Source: Bubalus kerabau
Taxonomy: Eukaryota > Chordata > Mammalia > Artiodactyla > Bovidae
Reading direction: 5' to 3'
Length of the DNA: 64,000 nt
NCBI RefSeq assembly: GCF_029407905.1
Contig: NC_073635.1
Span: 39,609,501-39,673,500 of the forward strand
Below the pieces are notes generated by a model. The model searched no databases. It saw only the letters and a list, made by a program, of their open reading frames with translations, and was not told the origin of the DNA. A program made the position numbers and the translations under genes. Below are positions 34,835 to 46,969 of the stretch, in pieces. How positions within the stretch are numbered: the first letter of the stretch is position 1; each line of letters opens with the position of its first letter.

Positions 34835-35335
34835 ACTTAAACAATACTATTCCAAAATTATTTAAAATATTTTAAAAAGCTAACCCACCAACCAAATCTT
34901 ATTTGTTCTTTAATAAAATTGAATTTCAGTATACTCCTAAACCTTTCCTGGCACTAGATTTTGCATGGGTTTCCAAAATCCCATAAATTATTCTAACTTT
35001 GAATATGAGGATGTTTGGTGATTTTATCCCACATTGCCCACATACAGATCTTGGGCTCTGTATCGAAAAATGGCAATCATTTTCATAAAGTAGGTTTGCA
35101 TTCCAAAGGTGTGGCAAATTTTGTAAGGTTTATCAACTTCTCAAAAGTTCTTATAACACTTTATTTACAAGGCTTTAATCTGCATAAATTAAAAAAAGTC
35201 ATTGTATTCCTATTGAAAAGACTTTGAAGACTACTTATTAAATAATAATTATAATAACAAGAAGAAGTAAAGAAGAAAATGAGGAGAGAAACAAGAAGAT
35301 GGTAAGAAAGAATATGACAAAAAACAACATCAGTC
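34835..35335. other. Unassigned sequence
   Basis: About 500 bp AT-rich, including an A/G-rich stretch at 35240-35330 ahead of a BovB. No family recognised; no gene. Confidence 0.4.
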
Positions 35336-35339
35336 ATCT

Positions 35340-37310
35340 GAGGTTCGTAACATTGTGCAGGAAACAGGGGTCAAGACCATTCCCATGGAAAAAAATTGCA
35401 AAAAAGCAAAATGGCTGTCTGGGAGGCCTTACAAATAGCTGTGAAAAGAAGAGAAGCAAAAAGCAAATGAGAAAAGGAAAGATATAATCATCTGAATGCA
35501 GAGTTCCAAAGAATAGCAAGAAGAGATAAGAAAGCCTTCTTCAGCGATCAATGCAAAAAAATAGAGAAAAACAACAGAATGGGAAAGACTAGGGATCTCT
35601 TCAAGAAAATTAAAGATATCCAAGGAACATTTCATGCAAAGATGGGCTCGATAAAGGACAGAAATGGTATGGACCTAACAGAAGCAGAAAATATTAAGAA
35701 GAGGTGGCAAGAATATACAGAAAAAAATGTACAAAAAAGACCTTCATGACCCATATAATCACGATGGTGTGATCACTGACCTAGAGCCAGACAACCTGTA
35801 ATGTGAATTCAAGTGGGCCTTAGAAAGCATCACTACGAACAAAGCTAGTGGAGGTGATGGAATTCCAGTGGAGCTATTTCAAATCCTGAAAGATGATGCT
35901 GTGAAAGTGCCACACTCAATATGCCAGCAAATTTGGAAAACTCAGCAGTGGCTACAGGACTGGAAACGGTCAGTTTTCATTCCAATCCCAAAGAAAGGCA
36001 ATGCCAAGGAATGTTCAAACTACCGCACAATTGCACTCATCTCAAATGCTAGTAAAGTAATGCTCAAAAATCTCCAAGCCAGGCTTCAGCAATACGTGAA
36101 CTGTGAAATTCCAGATGTTCAAGCTGGTTTTAGAAAAGGCAGAGGAACCAGAGATCAAATTGCCAACATCTGCTGGATCATGGAAAAAGCAAGAGTTCCA
36201 GAAAAACATCTACTTCTGCTTTATTGACTATGCCAAAGCTTTTGACTGTGTGGATCACAATAAACTGTGGAAAATTCTGAAAGAGATGGGAATACCAGGC
36301 AACCTGACCTGCCTCTTGAGAAATCTGTATGCAGGTTAGGAAGCAACAGTTAGAACTGGACATGGAACAACAGAGTGGTTCCAGATAGGAAAAGGAGTCT
36401 GTCAAGGCTGTATATTGTCACCCTGCTTATTTAACTTATGTGCTGAGTACATCATGAGAAACGCTGGACTGGAAGAATCACAAGCTCGAATCAAGATTGC
36501 CAGGAGAAATATCAATAACCTCAGATATGCAGATGACACCACCCTTATGGCAGAAAGTGAAGAGGAACTGAAAAGCCTCTTGATGAAAGTGAAAGTGGAG
36601 AGTGAAAAAGTTGGCTTAAAGCTCAACATTCAGAAAACGAAGATCATGGCATCTGGTCCCATCACTTCATGGGAAACACATGGGGAAACAGTGGAAACAG
36701 TGTCAGACTTTATTTTTCTGGACTCCAAAATCACTGCAGATGGTGACTGCAGCCATGAAATTAAAAGACGCTTACTCCTTGGAAGCAAAGTTATGACCAA
36801 CCTAGATAGCATTTTGAAAAGCAGAGACATTACTTTGCCAACAAGGGTCCGTCTAGTCAAGGCTATGGTTTTTCCTGTGGTCATGTATGAATGTGAGAAA
36901 TGGACTGTGAAGAAGGCTGAGCGCTGAAGAATTGATGCTTTTGAACTGTGGTGTTGGAGAAGACTCTTGAGAGTCCCTTGGACTGCAAGGAGATCCAACC
37001 AGTCCTTTCTGAAGGAGATCAGCCCTGGGATTTCTTTGGAAGGAATGATGCTAAAGCTGAAACTCCAGTACTTTGGCCACCTCATGCGAAGAGTTGACTC
37101 ATTGGAAAGAACTCTGATGCTGGGAGGGATTGGGGGCAGGAGAAGAAGGGGACGACAGAGGATGAAATGGCTGGATGGCATCACTGACTCGATGGACATG
37201 AGTCTGAGTGAACTCTGGGAGTTGGTGATGGACAGGGAGGCCTGGTGTGCTATAATTCATGGGGTCGCAAAGAGTCAGACACGACTGAGCGACTGAACTG
37301 AACTGAACTG
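35340..37310 (+). mobile_element. BovB LINE, 5'-truncated, relatively young
   Basis: BovB on + from the linker ('gaggttcgtaacattgtgca') through the complete RT region to the (CTGAA)n tail at 37291-37310. It is one of the best-preserved copies in the window by eye. The endonuclease is missing. I found no clear TSD. Confidence 0.93.
35800..37296 (+). pseudogene. BovB reverse transcriptase remnant
   Basis: RT of the 35.3-kb BovB in several frames. 35868-36227: VPHSICQQIWKTQQWLQDWK to FRKGRGTRDQIANICWIMEK, then a frameshift. 36103-36339: motif A FIDYAKAFDCVDHNKLW with its Asp, stopped at LYAG by a TAG. 36415-36927: motif B side MSPCLFNLCAEYIMRNAG and motif C RYADDTTLMAES, ending at a TGA after KKAER. 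36967-37296: the C-terminal tail (LLRVPWTARRSNQ was preceded by LWCWRR) to GVAKSQTRLSD. Few lesions, all inactivating. Confidence 0.9.
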
Positions 37311-37665
37311 ATACCTACAGACTTTTCTTAAAAACAGATGACATTATGGCTTTAATGTTGTCCATAGTCCAGCTTTATGTACTAAACAAAGTATCTCTCA
37401 TCTGATAACTTTGGGAAAATTGGATAATCCACAGGAAGATTCATGAAAAATTAACTGGGATTCTTCCTAAGGCATTTTTGTATTTTCATTAGTTACCCTT
37501 GAATATTTAATGGTTTTACCATCATAGTCAATTTTAAACACTTTTTTTGGATCTTGAATTGAACAGACCATAGGGATAGAAAATTTGCATGAGACTTGAT
37601 AAATTTTGAAAAATCGATGGATAGATACTTTAGTCTACTTTAAGAGTTATAGAATTCAGTTATGT
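37311..37665. other. Unassigned spacer
   Basis: About 355 bp with no recognised family. It ends with aattcagttatgt (37653-37665), a candidate aged target duplication for the following L1. Confidence 0.4.
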
Positions 37666-39630
37666 GTGGGAGTTTCAACATGATAGAGGGGTAGGATATG
37701 GAGCTCACCTTTTCCCAGAAAAAAATTAAAAAATACATTTACAAATGGAACAAATAACACAGAACAGCGACTAACTGCTGACAGAAGACCTCAGAATTCT
37801 GAAAAGATAAGAAAATCTCCATATAACTGTGTAGGATTTAAAAAAGAGAGAAGGAATCAAGGTGGAGCCTGTACTCCAGGGAGGGAACTGTGAAGGAAGA
37901 AAGGTTCCTGTTCCTGGGGAAATTTCCCCAATGCAGGGAAATCAGACTGGAGGGAGGAGGAGTTTTAAAGCTTAGGAGAAGAGCACAGCAACCTGAAGGC
38001 AAAATGGAGAGTAACCTGTACAGAAGTTTGGTACCCTTGCCTGCATTTCCCAGTCTGAGACATTTATCTATCATTTCAGTTAGGGACTGGATGCTAAAGC
38101 TCAGCCTTCATAAGTAAAACCCAGGGAGAAGACCAAAGTTGGCTGTGCAGAAACTGCCTGAATAGGCTGGGCTGTGGAAGCTGAAGTTATACTCAGAAGC
38201 CTTGGCCTGTGAAAGAAGCAAGGTGCCATAATTCAGGAATTATAAGGAATAGGGCAAGACTACCATAAGAGCTTCTTTTCCTATGAGACTTCCAGACAAC
38301 AGAACACCAACCACAGGAGCTTCAGCGATGAGTGAAAGTTGCTGCTGCCATTTCAGGCTCCAGAGGTGAAAACAGACTACTGCTGGGAGACCCATGAGCA
38401 AGCAACAGGCCCTGCTTCCACTGATTCAGGAAAGCATAGATAGCACCAGCCCCTAGGACATCCATGATCAGGCAGTGGGCCTTACCTTCAGTGCTCCATG
38501 AATGTGCAGAGGGTACCAGTTCCTAGGAAGTCTGCAAGCAGGGCCCAGGACCTACTCTTGCTGTCCAAGGAGTGCACAAGGGCTGCTATATATGCACACA
38601 CCATATCATGGGGATAATGGTCAACACATACTGAGGAAAGAGGCAGTAAGCATCTTTATTAAAAGCAGTCTTTTGATTTCATAAAAGAGCATGGAGTAAA
38701 AAAAAAAAAAAAGCTCATCTCCTCTCATGAACACAGCACAGTCATCTAATCACTGAACAATCATTAATGAAAAAGACTGGGACCTACCAGAAGATATTTT
38801 ACATTCAAAGATAAAGAGGCTACAATGAGATGGCAAGAGGGGTGCTTTTGTTACATAATCAGATCTCAAATCTTCCAGGTGGGCAACCCACAAACTGGGA
38901 AATAATCATATCACAGAAGTTCTTTCCCAAGAGTGAGTCCAGAGCCCCACATTAGGCTCAGCCTGAGGGTCTGGCAATAGGAGGAACAATCCCCAAAGCA
39001 TTTGGCTTTCAAGGCCAGTGGGGCTTCAGTGTATATCAAAAGGACTAGGGGAAACAGAGATTCCATTTCTAGAGGGTTGCACAAGGTTTCATATTCACTG
39101 AGCTATAGACAGTAGTAACTCCATAAGCTTCAAGGCTAAACCTGTGCATGAGTCTTGAAGTGTCTCCTAATAAGGTGGATATTAATATGGCTCAGTGGGG
39201 AGGCAAGGATCCTGGTGGCAGAGGCCCCAGAGAACAGTGATTTGTGTGAGCTTTCCTAAAGGTTGCTATCTCAGCATCAAAACTTAGACATACCCAACAA
39301 TTTACAGGCTCCATTGCTGGAATGCCTCAGGAAAAACAATCTGTAGGGTAAGAATACAGACCTACCCATCAACAGATAGGAATACAGACCCACCCATGTC
39401 CATACTATACACAGTCAACTATAAACACACTCTTTGACATGGAATTGCCCACCAAGGGGACAAGGCATAGACCCACCTACCAGTGGGATGGCACCAGTTC
39501 ATCCCACCAGAAAGCCTACTCAAATCTTGGTTTCAATCTCAACCACCAGAAACAGACACCAAAAGCAAGAAGAGCTATAATCTTCCAGCCAGTGGAAAGG
39601 AAAGGAGTCCACAAACACAGATTTAGAGAA
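37666..39630 (+). promoter_or_regulatory. L1 5'UTR (old promoter region)
   Basis: Nearly 2 kb of non-coding, relatively G+C-richer sequence upstream of ORF1: 'gatatggagctcacct', 'agaagacctcagaattctg', 'gcaacccacaaactggg' and 'caataggaggaacaatcccc' follow the layout of artiodactyl L1 5'UTRs, which carry the internal promoter. Degenerate, so activity is doubtful. Small ORFs here (for example 38502-38684) are incidental. Confidence 0.7.
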
Positions 39631-40690
39631 AATGAGGTGGCAGAGAAATATATTACAGATGAAGGAACAAGATACAAACTCACAAGAACAATTAAGAGGA
39701 GATAGGTAACCTACCTGAAAAATAATTTAGAGTAATGATAGTAAAGATAATCCAAGATCTCAGAAAAAGAATGGAGACACAAACCAAAAAGTTACAAGAG
39801 AAGATTAACAAAGAGCTAGAAGATTTAAAGGAAAAGCAAACATGAGCAATACAGTAACTAAAATTAAAACGGGCTTCCCATGGATTTTTTCAGGCAAGAA
39901 TACTGGAATGGGTTGCCATTTCCTTCTCCAGCAGTTCTTCCTAATCCAGGAATCTAACTCGAGGCTGCATCTCCTGCATTGCAGGTAGGTTCTTTACCAC
40001 TGAACCATGGGGTGAGTCCAACAGACTTAAAAATACATAAGAAGGAATCAATAGCAGAGTAACTAAGGCATAAAAATGGATGAATGACCTGGAAGACACA
40101 ATGGTGGAAAACACTGCTACAGAACAGAATAAAGGGGAAAAAAAGCATGAAAAGGAATAAAAACAGTCTAAGAGATCATTGGGGCATCATTAAATGTACC
40201 AACATCTGCATTATAGGGGTGCCAGAAGGAGAATAAAGAGAGAAAAGACCTGAGAAAATAGTTGAAGAGATTATATCCAGAACTCCACTAACATGGAAAA
40301 GGAAACACTCACTTGAGTCTAGAAAGCATATATAATCCCCCTAAAACATAAACTCAAGGAGGAACATACCAAACTACATATTAATTGAACCTTCAAGATG
40401 AAGAAAAAATATTAAAAGTAGCAAGGGTAAAGCAACATATAATATACAAGAGAAGCTACATAAGGTTATTAGCTGATTTTATTGGCAGAAATTCTGAAGA
40501 ACAGAAGGAAGTGTCATGATATATTTAAAGGATTGAAAGAGGAAAAAAATATTAAAACATCCAAGAATACTCAGCAAGGCTTGCATTCAGATTCAAGAGC
40601 GATATTGTAAGCTTTATAGTCAAGTGAAAAATAAGAGAATTCAACACCACCAAATTAACATTACAACAAAACCTAAAGGAACATCTCTAG
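39631..40690 (+). pseudogene. L1 ORF1 remnant
   Basis: Degenerate L1 ORF1 (the RNA-binding chaperone of the L1 particle). Landmarks in order: 'acagatgaaggaacaaga', 'aagataatccaagatctcag', [Bov-tA at 39872-40018], 'aaggaatcaatagcagag', 'gacctggaagacacaatgg', 'cattataggggtgccagaag' (the NLRI-GVPEG-like block), 'agcaagggtaaagcaaca' and 'caccaccaaattaacatt'. Frameshifts and stops throughout; no frame above 90 codons. Confidence 0.78.
39872..40018 (-). mobile_element. Bov-tA SINE in L1 ORF1, antisense
   Basis: 'ggcaagaatactggaatggg', 'ttgccatttccttctccagc', then 'ctgcattgcaggtaggttct' and 'ccactgaaccatgggg' are antisense Bov-tA. About 147 bp, lacking part of the tRNA-unrelated end. Confidence 0.85.
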
Positions 40691-41069
40691 GCAGAAAAGA
40701 AAAGGATACAAGTAGAATTAAGAAAATAACAAATGGAGAAGATCAACAGTAAAGACAAACATAAAGTAAAGGTATGAAATTATTCACACACAAATATGAT
40801 ATCAAAACCAGAAATCATGAGAAGAGGAGAGTACAAATGCAGGTTATTATAAAATCATTTGAAATGAAATAATAGGCAATTTAAATCAAACATATATGTA
40901 TAGACCACTATATCAAAAGAGCACCACAAACCAAAAATCTACAAGTAGACATAAAAAAGAGAAAAAGCTACCCAAATTAATCAGTAAAGATAAAATCAAA
41001 TCATAAGAGAAGGAGATGAAAACACAAGAGGAAAGGGGAAAAAGTCTTACAAAAACAAGTCCAAAACAA
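40691..41069 (+). other. L1 inter-ORF region
   Basis: A-rich linker between ORF1 and ORF2 of the old L1, ending before 'gataattaccttaaatg' (41112-41128), the start region of ORF2. No coding content. Confidence 0.6.
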
Positions 41070-41679
41070 TTAAACATAACATCAATAAGAGCATTTATGT
41101 TGATAATTACCTTAAATGTAAATAGATAAAATGTTCCAACCAAAAGAAACAGACTGGCTCAAATGTACTGAAAGTTGCATAGTAATGTCCAACTCTTTGC
41201 AGCCCCATGGACTACACAGTCAGTGAAATTCTCCAGGCCAGAATATGGAAGGGTAGCCTTTCTCTTCTCCAAGGGATCTTCCCAACCCAGGGATTGAACC
41301 CAGGTCTCCCACATTGCAGGAGGATTCTTTACCAGATGAGCCACAAGGGAAACCCAAGAATTCTGGAGTGGGTAGCCTATCCCTTCTCCATTGGCTCTTC
41401 CCAACCCAGGAATTGAACTGGGATATCCTGCATTGCAGGCAGATTCTTTATCAACTGAACTATCAAGGGAGCAAAATTCAGACTGGCTGAATGGATATAA
41501 AACAAGACCTGTATATGTGCTGTCTACAAGAGAGACCCACTTCAAATTTAGGAATCAAAACAAACTGAAATTGAGAAAATAGATAAAGGCATTTCATGCA
41601 AATGAAATTTAAAGACAGCTGGAATAGCTTTATTCATGTCAGAAAAACAGACTTCAAATAAAGTCTGTTATAAGAGACA
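41070..41679 (+). pseudogene. L1 ORF2 start (endonuclease N-terminus), SINE-interrupted
   Basis: 'taattaccttaaatgtaaat' (INYLKCKW-like, degenerate) and 'agactggct' precede the SINE. 41479-41679 continues with 'tggatataaaacaagacc', 'gtgctgtctacaagagag' (the LQET-like catalytic block) and 'gacttcaaataaagtctg'. At 41670-41679 the target-site duplication of the large BovB insertion begins. Confidence 0.75.
41160..41478 (-). mobile_element. Bov-tA SINE pair in L1 ORF2, with TSD
   Basis: Two antisense Bov-tA units joined (41160-41358 full, 41359-41470 partial), both ending in reversed tRNA heads ('gccacaagggaaaccca', 'ctatcaaggga'). Duplication cagactggct at 41150-41159 and 41479-41488. Confidence 0.9.
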
Positions 41680-43157
41680 GATTTGATGGCATATTCAGTG
41701 AAGCACTTTAACAGCATCATCATTTAGGATTTGATATAGTTCAACTGGAATTCCATCACTTCCACTAACTTCACTAGCTAGCTCATAGCGATGCTTCCTA
41801 AGGCCCACTTGACTTCGCATTCCAGGACGTCTGGCTCTAGGTGAGTGATCACACCATTGTGGTTATCTGGGTCATGAAGATCTTTTTGTATAGTTCTTCT
41901 GTGCATTCTTGCCACCTCTTCTTAATATCTTCTACTCCTGTTAGGCCCATACCATTTCTGTCCTTCATTGTGCCCTTCTTTGCATTAAATGGTCCCTTGA
42001 TATCACAGATTTTCTTGAAGAGATCTCTAGCTTTTCCCATTCTATTATTTTCCTCTATTTCTTTGCATTGATCACTGAGGAAGTGTTTCTTATTTCTCCT
42101 TGTTTTCTTTGGAACTCTGCATTCAAATGGGTATATCTTTCCTTTTCTCCTTTGCCTTTCACTTCACTTTTCACAGCTATTTGAAGACCTCCACAGAAAA
42201 CCATTTTGCCTTTTTGCAGTTCTTTTTCTTGGGGATGGTTTTGATCACTGCCTCCTCTACAATGTCACGAACCTCTGTCCATAGTTTTTCAGGGACTCTG
42301 TCTATCAGATCTAGTCCCTTGAATCTATTTGATTTAGGTCATACTTGAATTGTCTAGTGGTTTTCCCTACATTCTTCAATTGAAGCATGAATTTGGCAAT
42401 ACAGAGTTTATGATCTGAGCCACAGTCAGTTCCTGGTCTTGTTTTTGCTGACTGTATAGAGTTTCTCCATCTTTGGGTGCAAATAATATAATCAACCTGA
42501 TTTCCAGTATTAACCATCTGGTGGTGTCAATGTGTAGAGTTGTCTCTTGTGCTGTTGGAAAAGGGTGTTTGCTATGGCCAGAGTGTCCTCTTGGAAAAAC
42601 TCTTTTAGCCTTTGCACTGCTTCATTTTGTACTCCAAGGCCAAATGTGCCTGATATCTTTGTGTATCAGTCCCCTATAATGAAAAGGACATCTTTTCTGG
42701 TGTTAGTTCTAGAAGGTCTTGTAGGTGTTCATAGAACTGTTCAACTTCAGCTTCTTCAGCATTACTGGTTGGAGCACAGACTTGGATTACTGTGATAATG
42801 AATGCCTTGCCTTGGAAACCGACAGAGATCATTCTGTTGTTTTTGAGATTGCACCCAAGTACTGTATTTGAGACTCTTTTTTTTTTTTTTTTTTTTTTTT
42901 TTACTATGAGGGTTACTCCATTTCTTCTAAGGGATTCTTGCCTACAGTAATAGATATAATGTTCATCTAAATTAAATTCATCCACTCCAGTCCACTTTAG
43001 TTCACTGATTCCTAAAATGTTGATGTTCATTCTTGCCATCTCCTATTTGACCATTTCCAATTTACCTTGATTCATAGACCTAAGATTCCAGGATCCTATG
43101 CAATATTGTTCTTTACTGCATCGGAGATTACTTCTATCTCCATTCACATTCACAACT
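41680..43157 (-). pseudogene. BovB endonuclease to mid-RT, inverted arm
   Basis: Minus strand, degenerate. 42674-43039 gives the start of the endonuclease, MARMNINILGISELKWTGVD (ISELK carries the catalytic Glu) and EFNLDEHYIYYCRQESLRRNG. A T-run (42878-42901 on +) disrupts the frame after it. 42311-42517 covers the SDHKLCIAKF segment (SDH catalytic block). 41849-42040 is the linker (ARDLFKKICDIKG). Motif A and the YADD box are not in this arm. Confidence 0.85.
42878..42901. repeat. T-run expansion inside BovB
   Basis: About two dozen T residues where other BovB copies here have only about four (antisense 'ggactcttttgttgacc'). It interrupts the endonuclease frame. Confidence 0.85.
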
Positions 43158-44002
43158 GGCAACAGGACTGGAAAAAGTCAGTTTTGATTTCCAATCCCAA
43201 AGAAAGGCAATGCGATAGAATGTTCAAAATACTTCACAATTGCACTCATCTAATATGCTAGCAAACCAATGCTCAAAATTCTTCAAGCCAGGCTTCAACA
43301 GCATGTGAAGAGTGAAATTCCAGATGTTCAGCTGGATTTAGAAGAGGCAGAGGAACCAGAGATCAAATTACCAACATCTGCTGGATCATCCAAAAGGCAA
43401 AATAATGCAAAAGAAACATATACTTCTGTTTTATCTATTATACCAAAGCCTTTGACTCTGTAGACCACAGCAAACTGTGGAAAATTCTTCAAGAGATGGG
43501 AATACCAGACAACCTAACCTGCCTCCTTCTATGCGGGTCAAGAAGGAACAGTTAGAACTAGACATGGAACAACAGACTGGTTCCAAATAGGAAAAAGAGT
43601 ACGTCAGGGCTGTATATTGTCACCAACCTCATTTAACTCATATGCAGAGTATATCATGCCAAATGGCAGGCTGGATGAAGCACAAGCTGGATTAATATTG
43701 CTAGGAGAACTATCAATAACCTGAGATATGCAGATGACACTAGCATTATAGCAGAAAGTGAAGAAGAACTAAAAACTTTTTGAGGAAATGAAAGAGGAGA
43801 GTGAACCAGCGGGCTTAAAACTCAACATTCAAAAAACAAGGATCATGGCTTCTGATCCCATCACTTCATGGCAAATAGATGAAAAAACAATGGAAACAGT
43901 GACAGGCTTTATTATCTTGGTCTCCAAAATCACTGCAGGTGGTGACTGCAGCAATGTAACTAAAAGACACTTGCTTCTTTTGGAAGAAAATCTATGGCCA
44001 AC
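43158..44002 (+). pseudogene. BovB RT, sense arm, first part
   Basis: Begins 'caacaggactggaaaaagtc' and covers the RT from the QDWKKSVF codons to just past the YADD region ('agatatgcagatgacac' around 43725) and the KLNIQKTRIMASDPITSW segment (43810-43870). Several frameshifts. It ends at 'ctatggccaac', where the younger BovB lies. Confidence 0.87.
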
Positions 44003-44697
44003 GTTCAGTTCAGTTCAGTTCAATTCAGTTGTTCAGTCGTGCTGACACTTTGTGACCCTATGAATAGCAGCACGCCAGGCATCCCTGTCCATCACCAACT
44101 CACGGAGTTTACTCAGATTCATGTCCATCGAGTCGGTGATGCCATCTAGCCATCTCATTCTCTATCATCCCCTTCTCTTCCTGACCCCAATCCCTGCCAG
44201 CATAAGAGTCCTTTCCAATGAGTCAACTCTTCGTATGAGGTGGCCAAAGTACTGGAGCTTCAGCTTCAGTATCAGTCCCAAATGAACACCCAGGACTGAT
44301 CTCCTTTAGAATGGACTGGTTGGATCTCCTTGCAGTCCAAGGGACTCTCAAGTGTCTTCTCCAACATCACACCTCAAAGGAATCAATTCTTTGGTGCTCA
44401 GCTTTCTTCACAGTCCAACTCTCACAGCCATACATGACCACTGGAAAAACCATAGCCTTGACTAGATGGACGTTGTTGGCAAAGTAATGTCTTTGCTTTT
44501 GAATATGCTATCTAGGTTGGTCATAACTTTCCTTCCAAGGAGTAAGTGTCTTTTAATTTCATGGCTGCAATCACCATCTGCAGTGATTTTGGAGCCCAAC
44601 AAAATAAAGTCTGACACTGTTTCCATTGCTTCCCCCTCTATTTCCTATGAAGTGATGGGACCAGATGCCATGATCTTTGTTTTCTGAATGTTGAGCT

Positions 44698-45992
44698 TTA
44701 AGTCAAATTTTTCCTCTCCTCTTTCACTTTCATCAAGAGGCTTTTTAGTTCCTCTTCACTTTCTGCCATAAGGGTGGTGTCATCTGCATATCTGAGGTTA
44801 TTGATATTTCTCCCAGTAATCTTGATTCCAGCTTGTGATTCTTCCAGCCCAGTGTTTCTCATGATGTACCCTGCATAGAAGTTAAATAAGCAGGGTGACA
44901 ATATACATCCTTGACATACTCTTTTCCTATTTGGAACCAGTCTGTTGTTCCATGTCCAATTCTAACCGTTGCTTCCTGATCTGCATATAGGTTTCTCAAG
45001 AGGCAGGTCAGATGCTCTGGGATTCCCATCTTTCAGAATTTTCCACAGTTTATGTGATCCACACAGTCAAAGGCTTTGGCATAGTCAATAAAGCAGAAGT
45101 AGATGTTTTTCTCGAACTCTCTTGCTTTTTCGATGATCCAGCAGATGTTGGCAATTTGATCTCTGGTTGTTTTGCCTTTTCTAAAACCAGCTTGAACATC
45201 TGGAAGTTCACGGTTCATGTATGGCTGAAGCCTGGCTTGCAGAATTTTAAGCACTACTTTACAAGCGTGTGAGATGAGTGCAATTGTGCGGTAGTTTGAG
45301 CATTCTTTGGCATTGCCTTTCACTGGCATTGGAATGAAAACTGACCTTTTCCAGTTCTGTGGCCACGGCTGAGTTTTCCAAATTTACTGGCATATTGAGT
45401 GCAGTACTTTCACAGCATCATCTTTCAGGATTTGAAATAGCTCCACTGGAATTCCATCACCTCCACTAGCTTTGTGCATAGTGATGCTTTCTAAGGCCCA
45501 CTTGAATTCACATTCCAGTATGTCTGGCTCTAGGTGAGTGATCACACCATGTGTTTAACTGGGTCATGAAGTTCTTTTTTATACAGTTTCTGTGTATTCT
45601 TGCCACCTCTTCTTAATATCTTCTGCTTCTGTTAGATCCATACCATTTCTCTCCTTTATTGAGCCCATCTTTGCATGAAATGTTCCTTGGATATCTCTAA
45701 TTTTCTTGAAGAGATCTCTAGTCTTTCCCATTCTGTTGTTTTCCTCTGTTTCTTTGCATTGATCACTGAGGAATGCTTTCTTATCTCTTCTTCCTATTCT
45801 TTGGAACTCTGCATTCAGATGCTTATATCTTTCCTCTTCTCTTTTGCTTTTCACTTTTATTTTTTTCACATTTATTTGTAAGGCCTCCTCCGACAGACAT
45901 TTTGCTTTTTTGCATTTCTTTTCCATAGTAATGGTCTTGATTCCTATCTCCTGTACAATGTCATGAACCTCTGTCCATAGTTCATCAGGCAC
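44698..45992 (-). pseudogene. BovB linker and reverse transcriptase
   Basis: Minus strand in three main frames. 45579-45992: linker DELWTEVHDIVQEIGIKTI to RWQEYTE. 45033-45329: RT with CSNYRTIALISHACKVVL, DVQAGFRKGKTTRDQIANICW and motif A FIDYAKAFDCVDH (Asp present), then a frameshift. 44698-44901: motif B side MSPCLFNFYAGYIMRN and motif C LRYADDTTLMAESEEEL, followed by a frameshift (KVKEERKNLT). Catalytic boxes are intact, but the chain is broken in several places. Confidence 0.9.
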
Positions 45993-46969
45993 TGTATCAG
46001 ATCTAGTCCCTTAAATATACTTCTAACGCCCATTGTATAATCATAAGGAATTTTATTCAGGTCATACCTGAATAGTCTAGTGGTTTTCCTTACTTTCTTC
46101 AATTTAAGTCTGAATTTGGCAATAAGGAGTTCATGATCTGAGCCACTGTAAGCTCCTGGTCTTGTTTTTCCTGACTGTATAGAGCTTCTCCATCTTTGGC
46201 TGCAATGAATATAATCAATCTGATTTCAGTGTTGACCATCTGGTGATGTCCATGTGTAGAGTCTTCTCTTGTGTTGCTGGAAGAGGGTGTTTGCTATGAC
46301 CAGTGGGTTCTCTTAGCAAAACACTATTAGCCTTTGCCCTGCTTCATTCCATTCTCCAAGGCCAAATTTTCCTGTTACTCCAAGTGTTTCTTGACTTCCA
46401 AGTTTTGCATTCCAGTCCTCTATAATGAAAAGAATATCTTTTTGGATGTTAGTTCCAAAAGTTCTTGTAGGTCTACATAGAACCTTTCAACTTCAGCTTC
46501 TTCAGTGTTACCAGTTGGGACATCTGCTGGATCACCATGATATTGAAAGATCTGCCTTGGAAATGAACAGAGATCATTTGTCATTTCTGAGATTGCATCC
46601 AAGTACTGCATTCCGGACTCTTTTGTTGACCATGATGGCTACTCCATTTCTTCTAAGGGATTCCTGCCCACAAAAGTAGATATAATGGTCATCTGAGTTA
46701 AATTCACCCATTCCAATCCATTTTAGTTCACTGATTCCTAGAATGTCGATGTTCACTCTTGCCATCTCCTGTTTGACCGCTTCCAATTTGCCTTGATTCA
46801 TGGACATAACATTCCAGGTTCCTATGTAATATTGCTCTTTACAGCATCGGACCTTGCTTCTATCACCAGTTGCATCCACAACTGGGTATTGTTTTCGCTT
46901 TGGCCCCATCCCTTCATTCTTTCTGGAGTTATTTCTCCACTGATCTCCAGTAGCATATTGGGCACCCAT
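45993..46969 (-). pseudogene. BovB APE-type endonuclease
   Basis: The minus strand shows the N-terminal endonuclease blocks in one frame (46574-46969): YYIGTWNVMSMNQGKLEAV (Asn of TWNV), MARVNIDILGISELKWIGMG (Glu of ISELK) and DHYIYFCGQESLRRNGVAI. Further left the frame breaks, but 46420-46570 (NTEEAEVERFYVDLQELLEL) and the SDH region near 46130 can still be followed. This is the cleanest BovB endonuclease start in the window and marks the copy as essentially full-length. Confidence 0.88.

Noticed and set aside
39439..39705. 88-codon ORF near the L1 ORF1 start
   Set aside because: It overlaps the 5'UTR/ORF1 boundary of the degenerate L1 and does not follow the ORF1 frame.
41391..41582. ORF across SINE and L1 as a chimeric gene
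   Set aside because: It reads through antisense Bov-tA into degenerate L1; no supporting signal.
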